NCBI RefSeq assembly: GCF_014633365.1
Contig: NC_068345.1
Coordinates: 14,640,058-14,704,057, forward strand
Direction: 5' to 3'
Length of the DNA: 64,000 bases
Origin: Diospyros lotus
Lineage: Eukaryota > Streptophyta > Magnoliopsida > Ericales > Ebenaceae
Position 1 is the stretch's first letter. The number at the start of each line of letters is the position of its first letter. Shown one piece after another: positions 1-9,655 of the stretch. Made by a program: the position numbers and the translations under genes. The notes under the pieces were generated by a model, which worked only from the letters and a program-made list of their open reading frames with translations, made no database searches and had not been told where the DNA came from.

Positions 1-307
1 TAATCTTGAGTTCTCCATTGTCAAGACGAAATTGTCTTTATACGGTTGACAATTTCAAGGTCTTGAGGTTTAACAAAGCTATGGTCTTCATAGACGATAA
101 ATTCCTTTTTATCAAAAGAATTTTTAAAGAAAAAGAATTTTTATATACCAATTTACCCCCTCTTGGTGTGTGCTATAGCATTTCAAACCTAACAGGCACT
201 CACTCTAAAATGAGATATCTTTCTTCCATTTTATATATGTTGTGCCAGGAAAAATTGGGGAGAAAAAAAGTGAGAAATTTTGAGAAAAATGAATGAAGGA
301 TGAAAAA

Positions 308-334
308 GTTGGCGGCAAAAGGATTGCCGCCAAC
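308..334. repeat. Perfect 11-bp hairpin
   Basis: GTTGGCGGCAA at 308-318 and its exact reverse complement at 324-334 flank a 5-base loop. It stands at the left edge of the GC-rich repeat tract that follows. Function is unknown. Confidence 0.75.
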
Positions 335-339
335 AGCCT

Positions 340-620
340 TCACTGTTGATAACTTTATGGCAGCCTGCCGCAAGGGTAGCCCTCACGACAGCATACCGCT
401 AGTAGCCTCACGATCGCTTGAAGGCTGGCCGCAAGGGGTAGCCTCGCGACTGCTTTCCGTAAGTAGCCTCGTGGATGCTTACAGGCTGGCCGCGACGGTC
501 AGCCTCGCGATTGCTTGTCGCAAGTTGCCTCGCAGCTGCATAATGCGAGCAGCCTAACGGTAGGTCCCGACCGCGAAGGTTAGCCTCGTAGCAGCATGCC
601 GCGAATAGCCTTACACCAAG
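340..620. repeat. GC-rich degenerate tandem repeat
   Basis: Recurring words such as GTAGCCTCGCGA, GGCTGGCCGC and GATTGCTTGTCG recur at roughly 30-base spacing, in a tract far more GC-rich than its surroundings. Open frames cross it on both strands but differ in register from repeat to repeat, so I read it as non-coding minisatellite, probably part of a decayed LTR retroelement. Confidence 0.55.
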
Positions 621-639
621 GCGGCATAAGTCTCTTCTC

Positions 640-900
640 GACAAAGCCTAAGCTCCACTCAACAATTGCCACGTGTCAGCACCAGCCATCCTTGAGAACT
701 GTGCCTTATAAATACCCAACTACAGGACATTGAAAAGGACTTCTAATTTTGATAAAATTTAGACACTTCGACTGTATCTTTACTGTTTTCGTGAATAATC
801 ATTTGGATCTGATACTAACTTTGGCATCGGAGGGTTTTCACGGGGGAAGATTCCCGCGAGCCTTTTAACCTATTTTCTGAGCATCAACAAGGCCAAAATC
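640..900 (+). promoter_or_regulatory. Probable LTR-type promoter remnant
   Basis: A CCACGTGTC G-box/ABRE-like site lies near 669-677 and a TATA box (TATAAATA) at 707-714. About 100 bases on comes a segment containing ACTAACTTTGGCATCGGAGGG. The phrase 'actaact...catcggaggg' is typical of the downstream part of plant Ty3/gypsy LTRs. No matching second LTR was found, so this could be a truncated or solo LTR. Confidence 0.4.
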
Positions 901-1345
901 CTTGCGGCGAGATCTTGTGGCCAAACCAAATCCTTTCGGCGAGATTAAATCCTTATAGCGAAACCAAATCCTTGCAGCAAGACTTAGTAGCGAAGGTAAA
1001 TCCTTATGTTAAAAAAGCTAGCGGCAAAGGCTTGTGGCAAAAAAAGCTAATGATAAAGGCTTGCGGCAAAAGAACTAATGGCGAAATCTTGTGGCGAAAA
1101 AGCTAGCGGCAAAGGCTTGTGACAAAAAAGCTAGTGGCAAAGACTTATGGCAAAAGAACTAGTGGCGAAGCCTTATGGTGAAAAAGCTAGCGGCAAAAGA
1201 TTGTGGCAAAAGAGTTAGTGGCGAAGGCTTGTGGCAAAAGAACTAGTGACAAAAGAGTTTGTGGCGAAAACCATGTGGCAAAAAAGCTTGCGACAAAATC
1301 TTTGTGGCAAGTATCCTAGCGGTGAACTCCCTTGAGGCAACTTCT
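880..1345. repeat. Minisatellite of about 27-base units (GCTAGYGGCAAAGGCTTGTGGC type)
   Basis: Near-tandem units combine AAAAGCTAGCGGCAAAGG with CTTGTGGCAAAAGAACTAG, with G/A and C/T interchange. More than a dozen units are visible. The 63-codon frame across 915-1106 is a by-product of the repeat, rich in Lys. The early units (CCAAATCCTTGCGGCGAGA) are a diverged variant. Confidence 0.75.
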
Positions 1346-1880
1346 CTTATGGTAACCTAACTTCACCCAACACTAAGCTCGAGTGGACCCCACTTCACAA
1401 ATTTTATTTATTGTATTTTTAGCAACAACAATATATACTATACATCTCTTTATCATATTTCTAAATTTAGGATTTGAAGGCTTTTCTAAGCACATTTCAA
1501 GATAAATTTTCTGTCATTTGCTAGATACCACCAACCAAGAGACAATGTTATCATTTCGTTACATGAAAGAAAGATAACATTAATGTACAAATGGTAGGTC
1601 AAAAAGAAAGATCGATTGACAGCACAAAATAATCAAAACACCCACCTTTTCATTGGTTTTAACAATCAATCACAAAGCAAGACTTTTTTTAATCATATCA
1701 TTTTATATGATTTGTTGTAATAAGTGATTCAAAATTACATGATAAATGTTTGCATTTTACCTGCATTTCATGTGCATATTATTTGGCCTTAATTTCATTT
1801 GCAGTACAGTTATGTTTGGCTGTGTTTAATAGTAATCATTGATCTCTTATAAGTGATGATTGTGTGGCTTACATTATTTC
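1346..1880. other. AT-rich intergenic DNA, no gene seen
   Basis: No credible reading frame, repeat pair or RNA gene was recognised in this stretch. Confidence 0.6.
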
Positions 1881-1884
1881 AGTC

Positions 1885-1990
1885 TTGGTATTTAAAGGCT
1901 TAATGAAACCCTAATCGTCACTTTTGCAAGCAAGAAAACCTAAATCGACAGCCAGAGAGGAAACACAACCCGTGAATCCTTCGATCGGTA
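1885..1990 (+). promoter_or_regulatory. Possible orphan core promoter and 5' untranslated exon
   Basis: A TATA-like TATTTAAAG at 1889-1897 is followed by the telo-box AAACCCTAA at 1906-1914, a purine-rich leader, and a good splice donor (CG|GTAAGA, GT at 1988-1989). The telo-box near the start site plus a 5'UTR intron is the usual arrangement of plant ribosomal-protein and translation genes. No coding exon follows on this strand before the opposing WD40 gene. It may be a gene relic or chance. Confidence 0.3.
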
Positions 1991-2763
1991 AGAACTTCAA
2001 TGCATTGCTATATCTCCAGTTAAAATCCCTTTATTGTGGGAGGTAACGGTAAAAAATAGTGGTGAGTACTTTATATGCATAGTTTGTTACAGGTTGTGCT
2101 CGGTTTTGAATTGTCTTCTTGATACAATACTATAATCGTTATGTTCTTTGTTGATTCGGTATAATCATGTTGTACTCTATTTGATATAGTATATTGACTA
2201 GGGGCAAAAATCCCTACCATGATTAGGATCTATTTACATATCTGAACAAGTATGTCGTGTGTACTATTTGTGTTGTGTTCCTAGTGCGATTAGCTTATAT
2301 TTTTGATTCGATTTATCAACTTGGTTCTTGATTTCGTTTTTGATTGGTTAAATCAATTGCGGGATTAACATGATCGATCCCCCATTTTGAAATCACTAGT
2401 ATTATTTTATATGTGGGTTAGGAAGAACTAAAGAATATATTATAAATCATAAAATTTATATTCTCACGTCACCACGTGATCAAATTTTTAGTATTACGTA
2501 AGAGCATCAATTTTCATATCATTTACATGCAATTATCCACACAACTTTTTGGTTCTTGATGTGCCCGGAAACAACTGACCTTCTTCATTAAGGACAATAA
2601 ATCCGGCATCCACTACTTTCTAGAATAGAAACTTCTTATTTTCTTAAATATACTACTCCCCACATATATGACACTGCCTTTCCTTTGTTGAAATGAAAAC
2701 CACCAGTCACCACACTAGGATCAGGACGAGAGTACATGTGGCGCTTTCTGGGGCCCACCAATC
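1991..2763. other. Intergenic DNA downstream of the WD40 gene
   Basis: AT-rich sequence without a supportable frame. Its right end presumably holds the 3' untranslated region and polyadenylation site of the minus-strand WD40 gene. Confidence 0.5.
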
Positions 2764-4114
2764 TTAGCTCCATGACACGTCACCCTCGGAAGAACTCTGT
2801 TGCCCCATGCCCATTCCCATCTGATTCAGATCAGGCCCTAGCTCTGACACGCTCCACACCTTCACCGATTTATCGAGGCTGCCGCTGTACACCACCCACC
2901 GTTGTTCTGCCTCCCGATCCTTCTCCACCGCCAAGCACTTCACCGGCCCGATGTGCCCTGTTAGCACCGACAGGCACGTGTGAGCCTTCCCATCCCTCCG
3001 CCACACGCATATATTCTTATCTGCTGATCCGCTAAACACCAAATTCCCAGCTGTCTCCACGCAGAGAACTGCCAACTTATGCCCCCGAAGTACCCCACTG
3101 TGGGACAATTGCTTCTCCCGGGACCAGAAGTTTACTATCCCATCCGATGACCCGCAGTAGACGAACGAACCTGTCCCACCCACTGCCAAGGCTGTCACCG
3201 CGCATTCTTGTTTCAACATTGTGTCAACTAGGTTGTGTTTCGTCGCCTTTCCCGTCATCTCCCGCCGCCAGACCTTGACGGTGCCGTCAGCAGAGCCGGT
3301 GAAGACCAAGCCATCGGATGCAGCGACAACAGAGTTGACAGCGTCATCGTGAGCCTTGACAGATTCCAAACACTTTGAGTTGTCGATCCGCCAGACCTTG
3401 AAGGTCCGATCCCAAGAAGCCGAGTAGAGAAAGCCATGCTCTTCGTTGATGCTCAGAGCAGAAATGGCATCAGAGTGCTTGATCCAAAGGCCAGTTTTAT
3501 TGCGCTTGACTTCAACGTAGTTCTTGGGCTTGATGGAGCACTTGAAGATGTCGATGAAAGTAGGGTAACGTCCCGGAACGCTTGTGGATGTTTGGGTTCT
3601 TCTGATGAACCTTCCATACACGAATTTTCCCGTCTTGGTGGCCGGTGAAGATCTTCCCACCGGAGAGTATGATCGCTTTCACCAACCCACTATTCGATTT
3701 AAAGGCTGAAAACTCCTTCATGTTCTTCCACACACGGATGTTCTTGCTGTCAGAGCCGGTGTAAAGGAGATCCCCGGATGCAGCGAGAGAATAAATGTGA
3801 CCCTCTTCTCGGACGAGCGAGCCAATGAGGCCGTTCTTGGGCATGTCTTGTGGAATGCTTTCATCGAAGTTGGGCCATGGAGATTTGTTGAAGGGGGTGG
3901 ACTGGTTCCAGGGCGACATCATCATGGGTGAGCCCTCGCCGCTAGTGCGGCTGGGGTCGAAGGCCGAGTAGCTACTATTTCTGGCGGCGAATTCATCGTC
4001 GCTCGCGCTGGCCGTGGCAGAAATGTTGGGATCGGAATGCGTCATGTGGCGGAGCTCAGTCGATTCTTTGAACATGTTTCCGACCACCCTTGTGAGAATC
4101 CTCACATTCACCAA
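2764..4114 (-). CDS. JINGUBANG-like seven-WD40-repeat protein gene, with a one-base frameshift
   Basis: An intronless WD40 gene. The first part (4114 down to about 3562) encodes a polar N-terminus with MTHSDPNIS, then blades 1-2 ending [12 protein letters not shown]. The second part encodes blades 3-7 ([58 protein letters not shown]) and stops at 2764. One surplus base near 3562 shifts the frame between GTLP and TFIDIF. Removing its effect gives about 449 codons, or 436 from the second Met at 4075, close to the family length. The second Met ([10 protein letters not shown]) is a plausible start. The Arabidopsis family founder is a negative regulator of pollen germination and binds TCP factors; transferring that role here is inference. 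The break could be a recent mutation or a consensus error, because the rest is clean. Confidence 0.88.
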
Positions 4115-4310
4115 ATTACACAGAGATGAATTAATTACTAATTACTAATGGCTGAAAGGTTGAAGATATGGTGGTGGTGTGAGGAAATGGGAAGACGTAA
4201 AAGGCAAGGAGACGAGACAGAGAGAGAGAGAGAATGCACAATAATCGTTGCGTTAAGAGAGATTTTGCGGGTGCAATGTAAGTGTGTGTGTGTGTGTGTT
4301 TGTTAATTAG
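4115..4310 (-). promoter_or_regulatory. Probable 5' leader of the WD40 gene with CT-rich tract and (GT)n
   Basis: Read on the minus strand, the region just upstream of the start has a CT/GA-rich run (4207-4234) and a GT microsatellite (4281-4299 on plus). Such pyrimidine tracts are common in plant 5' leaders. No TATA box is obvious. Confidence 0.4.
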
Positions 4311-4559
4311 TTGGTTTGCTAAACAAGGATTGGTGGTCGGCCACGCATGGTGGCTACTCTCTATGCTATTCTTAGGAAAATTTTGAATTAAATTTGGTGA
4401 ATGCAATTTTATCCTCCAACTCTATTAATTTCTTCTCTTTTAGAATCGTAATAATTATGGACTAAATTAATCAACCACCATAAACTTAATTACTTCTCGT
4501 ATCCAACTATATATAAGTGTGTTAATATTCATGAGTTATTATAATCAAGTAAAAATTAG

Positions 4560-4810
4560 AAAATACTATTTATATATACTTCTTGGACTATATTTTGAAC
4601 TACACAATATAATTAAAATAACAAAAATACTCTTCACAAAAGATGATGAGACGAGATAATGAGACGATGAGATAAATGATTAAAATACTCCTCACTCAAA
4701 ATAATGAAATAATGCAAGAGGTATTTTAATTATTTACACATATGTATATAGTTCAAATCGTAGCCCTTAATATACTAATAACACCGTAACCCTTAATATA
4801 CTAATAACGT
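4560..4810. repeat. Imperfect inverted repeat, MITE-like
   Basis: A TTTGAACTA...TAATTAAAATA...ATACTC arm near 4595-4635 recurs as an inverted imperfect copy near 4715-4765. A 22-base unit (TAACCCTTAATATACTAATAA type) is repeated in tandem at 4764-4809. It may be a small decayed foldback element; clean ends and a TSD were not found. Confidence 0.3.
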
Positions 4811-4865
4811 GGTCCATAAAAATTTACATTAATTGTTTATGAAATAAACACCCCCACTCTTTCTG

Positions 4866-4874
4866 CCACGTGTC
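4866..4874. promoter_or_regulatory. G-box / ABRE core (CCACGTGTC)
   Basis: The palindromic CACGTG core is at 4867-4872, about 750 bases upstream of the WD40 start. It is a binding site for bZIP and bHLH factors in plants. Linkage to the WD40 gene is inference. Confidence 0.35.
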
Positions 4875-5310
4875 AGCTTTTGGTGCGATATTTTTTGGTC
4901 CAAAACTGCAACACCCTTGCCAATGCATGTGACAACTTCTCTTTCATGCACCGTACATCACAAGTCATTTAATTCTTCGAATCTATCAACATGGTTTAAC
5001 ACTTTTAAGATAATATATTTGTTGGCATCAATTAAATTTATTTTTGTATCCATGTAACAATAAATATTTGATTGAACCTAGTAATTTTGTTGCTTCGAAA
5101 CTATTACTTTTCTTTTACTAGAAATTATCCGTTTTGAGGCAACAGTTAATAAACTTTTAGACTCCTTCGACTGCCACACAATTACTATTCTTTGTGATTA
5201 TTGTTGTTTGGAATAAAAAAAAACAAAAAAAAAAAACCTCTACATTTGCCCATTCATTGTGATTATCAATATATATTACTATGAAATTGTTTGAGAAAAG
5301 ATGTATATTA

Positions 5311-5786
5311 TATTGCAAATAAAATATTCAATATGTGGGGCCACAAATGTATTTTTAAATGTATAATTCTATCTTAGAATTTAGTCAATTAAAAGTGATC
5401 TATAAAATTTATTTTTTTAGATTATTAAATATTAAATTATCATGGAATTAATGTGTAGAGATAGAAGTTATATTTTTAAATTGATGAGAGATTAATTTAA
5501 AAATACTAAAAATTGTTAACTGCTAGAAGCAGTTATATATAAGTCATGATCCCCAATTGTATGTTGGTATTTTAATCTCTCTGTATCCCCACCAACAGAG
5601 AGAAATACCAAAAGAACTGCATATCAATTGGAAGATTAAAAGACTCATTCAATTAGCCACAACAATAATGGATTCAGGTACACTTCCACCGTCCTCGTTC
5701 TGCATCTTCTCTTTCAACCAAGATGGGAATTAAAACCATTTTTAAGTCATTATGTATGAATCTAATGGTTTTTGTAATTTTCTTCA
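5311..5786 (+). repeat. 5' LTR of the copia element
   Basis: Aligns end to end with 12698-13169. Its first bases are mutated (TATTGC instead of TGTTAA) and it ends TTCTTCA. The shared core includes the stretch around CTAGAAGCAGTT. Confidence 0.85.
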
Positions 5787-6653
5787 AGTGGTATTAGAGC
5801 CACTCGTACTTGATTCATAGAGAATATATGAATATTGAAGATTTTGGGGATTAATTTTAGGTTTTAAAAATTTTAAAATTTTGGGTTATTTGATCTTCTT
5901 TTATGTAATTGGTAAAAAAAATTTCTAACAATTACGGTATACATATAGTTTTCGGTCATTTATGGTTGTTTTTGGGATGAATTTTACACACATAAGTTTT
6001 TTGAGTTGTGTTGTTCATCACCATTTTCAGTTGAAAAAGAAGAAGATATATTATATATATATATAATTATATCATCATATAATACTCGAGAATTTCTAAA
6101 AGACTTAAGAGTAAATTATCTTGGGGGTAAAAATAGAATTTACAGATAAATTGAGGTTATAGGATAATTTCTTACTGTTATGAATGACTGAATTGATTGT
6201 AGGGAGTGCTCTGGAATTGAAATGTTTAAGGAAAATGATATGGTATTAATGATCATTTCGAGGCATGATTTATGACATCAAAAAAATTGAATTAGAAATG
6301 ATTTTCGATACAATTAAAATACAGCTATGATTTAGACTAAAAAATTGAATTGTCGTAGGGGACTTTTGGGAAATCAACGGAATCCTGAAGAAGCTTCGGT
6401 TTTAAATAAGAATCAACCTTGTAGTTGTTTTGGGATGAAACAATAACCTAGTGAGGGCGATGGGACGAAATCGTCTTTATCGAGTAATCTTGGAATTATT
6501 AATTTTACATTTTTGACATCATAATGCAAATTAATTTAATGTTTGAAGATATAATTGTAATTAAAGAAATACCCAAATAAAATAAGGATGAAATTTGGGT
6601 TCTAATGTGTACTTTTCTTATACCATAGTATAATATAAAATACTAGGGATAAC

Positions 6654-6671
6654 CCGTGCCTGAAGGCACGG
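6654..6671 (-). terminator. Helitron 3' terminal hairpin
   Basis: A 7-bp stem with a 4-base loop, seven bases before the terminal CTAG read on the minus strand. It is the expected end-of-transfer signal of rolling-circle elements. Related hairpin-like words recur at about 6880-6905 and 7640-7670. Confidence 0.75.
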
Positions 6672-8137
6672 TACAACTAACAAAAATCTAATATTGAATT
6701 TGAATGCGAAATAATCAAGCATTGAAGTTGGACACGTAATAAACTGAAAGCTTAAACTCGCTTATATCATGTATCTAAAGACAATGTATATAGTTCTTAA
6801 ATACGAAATTATCAAAAAATGAATATAAACATGCTTAAAGACACGGTGTGTGTGTGTGTGAAATAATCTTAATATTATTTATACCGTGTCTTTAGGCACA
6901 GGTATATTTTAATCTTAATATTCTTCATAATTTTGTTATCTGTTGAAATTTATTTTTTTTTCCTAAATTTTTCTTTGGACTTTTCAAATGATAATTATTC
7001 ATACCAGGCTTTGATTTTGGTTTTAATTTCATTTTTATAAAACTAAAGTCACTTAGGAAATATAAGAGTTTAAGTTTAGACAATTGTTGTGTTTCAATTT
7101 TATTTTTATAATTTTAATGTGATTGTTAAAATACATCTTGATTGTAACCCATTAAGTATTTTCTATCAATGGTAGTTATTTATTTAAGATATATCTTGAT
7201 TTTTAAACAAATTAAATTTTAAAAAAATTGAAAAGTCCCTGATCACTGGTGGTCCCGAACCGTCCCAAAATGTTCTCACACTCAATAAGTCTGAAAGATA
7301 AATTTTGTTTATTTTCTTTTAAATAATTAACTAACTACTATAAATATTAGATATTAAACTTAATACCTACTGCTGCTTTCTTTTTCAATAAGTAATTTAT
7401 ATATTTTGAAAACTATCAATTTAATACCTATTATTTTCTTTTTCAATAAATTAATTTATACCTACTGTTGCTTTCTTTTGGAAAGTCTTGCTACAATCAC
7501 TATATTCCAATACAAAGTTAATTTATTAAGAAATAATTCATTCATTTAAACTCGTCCACTTCCTGAGATTATGAGTTCATTTATTGAGAAATAATTTGTT
7601 TGAGATGTGTCCATACAACATCTCTTATTCATACACATAAAGGCACATGCCTAAAGGCACGGTATTTTATTATATATCCCAAATGAAAAACGATTACATA
7701 CATTTAAATACATACACATAAATACATACATTCAATTTACACCGTGTCTATATATAACAACGATTAATTTACATTTCCAAAATATGATTTAATTCAATTT
7801 ACAATGATTAAAGGCACAGTATAAATAATATTTAATTTCCAAAATTAATATACATTTAATTAACAACGATTAATATACATAAAAGCTCATTTAAGATCTT
7901 GCATATATAACAAAAATGCTCATTTATATTATTCCAAACGATTAAGATCTAACATATATATAACAGAAATGTGCATATATATAATAAAAATGCTCATTAT
8001 ATTATTCCAAATTTTGTTTATAACAGAAACAAACACCATATATGCTGGCGTAAATATATACATACACAGAAAAAACAAAGAACAACAAACATTAAATTGC
8101 TTCAGTACAAAAATTTTACCATTATATGAAGAGGAGA

Positions 8138-8266
8138 ATGAAGTTGTTAAAAGGTAAGAGGACTAAAAAGAAGGTTATTGTGAAGACTGAAGAAGCTATG
8201 TTGGTTTTGGATTACCTTGGAGCCGATCTGTTGGATGAGCTCCTAAGTTCATCAAGGGACTGTTAG
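8138..8266 (+). CDS. Uncharacterised 42-residue reading frame inside the Helitron
   Basis: A short frame begins MKLLKGKRTKKK and continues into a non-repetitive, amphipathic acidic segment (TEEAMLVLDYLGADLLDEL) before a stop. It lies in a Helitron and has an AATAAA-type signal downstream (about 8289). The composition looks more protein-like than its AT-rich surroundings, so it could be a captured gene fragment. AAAGGTAAGA near 8150 could also act as a splice donor. I do not recognise the family. Confidence 0.3.
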   Translation: MKLLKGKRTKKKVIVKTEEAMLVLDYLGADLLDELLSSSRDC

Positions 8267-8898
8267 TTCATCATCTGAACAGAGTACTAATAATAAAGCT
8301 TGTACATATATATCAATATTCCCATTGATTGCACTTTCATCTCTTGCTCAATCAAACACTTAATTTTACTCTGAAATCCCATGTCAACTTCAAATAATTC
8401 CTTTTGAACAACAGTAATTTCTCAATAATTCCTTTTAATTTACTGTTTACTGTTTCCTAAGAACTAAATAGTAATACTTATGCTGATTTGATTAACAGTT
8501 TAGTCTAAAAATCTACAAAATTTCTCAATATTCTCTCATAGCTTAATATCTTCAATTGAGATAGGCTCTTTGATACTTTTCATTACTTCATCTGAAGGAG
8601 AATGGAGGAAATGCCATTTCTAATCAAAATTTCCCAATATTTTTTTGTAGTTTTAATCTTTAACGTTGCCATTATGGAGGAAACCCCTTTCATATAGCAT
8701 CTTCATTGCTGATACAAATTGGGTATATATCGTAACCTCAAAACAAACATTTGAGATGTATTGTTTCTGGTGGTAATTAAGAAGTAAGCTTGATAAGGGG
8801 ATATATTGGGTATATATTGTTTCTGATGTATTGTTTCTGATGGTAATTAAGAAGTAAACTTAAAACAAAAGTATTTGCGTTGTACATTTAATATACAA

Positions 8899-9250
8899 CA
8901 AATCTTAAACGCTGTATGTATGTAAATCTTAATAAACATTAAAATTTAATTCTAGCAAACATACAAAAATGAGCAGCGAACACCAGGCGTACATACAGCA
9001 AAAAATATATATAGCTTACATATAACAAACACACAAAATGAGCAGCAAACACCATCGTTGTAAATCTTAATAAACAGCAAACACAAATATATGTATGTAA
9101 ACACACACAAAATACATATACCAGAGAATATAAGCGTACATTTACAGCAAATCTTAAACGCTGTATGTATGTAAATCTTAATAAACACAGCGAACACCAG
9201 CGTACATACAGCAAAAAATATATACAGCGTACATACAACAAACACACAAA
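8899..9250. repeat. Tandem duplication of about 249 bases in the Helitron
   Basis: CAAATCTTAAACGCTGTATG starts at 8899 and again at 9148. Following blocks (AGCGAACACCAGCGTACATACAGCAAAAAATATATA, and CAAACACACAAAA) recur in the same order, with a third partial unit around 9060. Confidence 0.75.
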
Positions 9251-9254
9251 AAAA

Positions 9255-9655
9255 TACATATACCAGAGAGTGGCATTGGCAGGGGCGACGGGGACGGCGA
9301 GGCGAGCTGCAGGGGCAAGGGCGATGGTAGAGGCGACGTGGGCAGCGGGTGAGAGCGATGGTGGTCCAAGCGGCCGCTGGGGTGAGGGAGATAGAGAAAG
9401 AGAGAGAAGGAGAGGGGGAGGGATAGAGGCAGAGTGGCCAGAGAGAGAGAGGGGGGGGAAGGAGGCAGAACAGAGAAGCAGAGTGTGTGCGTGTGAAGAT
9501 GAGATGGTTTTGGGGGGAAACATAAACAAGATCTGAGTGTGTGCGAGTGATCTCAGCCATTGATGGAAAATCAAATTCCATCTCAACCATCAAAAAATGT
9601 CTCCCTCACATTTGTCTATATAGATTTCAAAAACCCTCCTCCCTTATTATATAGA
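9255..9655 (-). other. GC-rich 5' sector of the Helitron, possible captured leader/exon
   Basis: Read on the minus strand, a pyrimidine-rich run (CTCTCTCC-type, 9380-9480) is followed by a GC-rich stretch with open frames in more than one register, rich in Pro/Ser/Ala. Composition differs sharply from the rest of the Helitron. Capture of a 5'UTR/first exon is a usual Helitron habit, but no protein family is recognised. Confidence 0.35.

Larger units (their letters stand above)
6643..9655 (-). mobile_element. Non-autonomous Helitron
   Basis: On the minus strand it starts TCTATATAATAAGGG (9655) and ends in a hairpin followed by CTAG (6646-6643). The hairpin stem CCGTGCC/GGCACGG is at 6654-6660 and 6665-6671. 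The flanks are A before TC and T after CTAG, the Helitron A|T target rule. It interrupts the chromovirus LTR exactly. No Rep/helicase frame is present. The interior holds extra GGCACGG hairpin remnants, a tandem duplication at 8899-9250 and a GC-rich segment (9255-9480). Confidence 0.83.

Noticed and set aside
3436..3648. Plus-strand open frame opposite the WD40 gene
   Set aside because: It is the antisense shadow of conserved WD40 codons; the minus-strand translation matches blade motifs and this one matches nothing.
9165..9536. 123-residue plus-strand frame in the Helitron
   Set aside because: Formed by GA-rich and GC-rich low-complexity sequence (Arg/Gly/Glu runs) and antisense to the Helitron's own strand; no domain.
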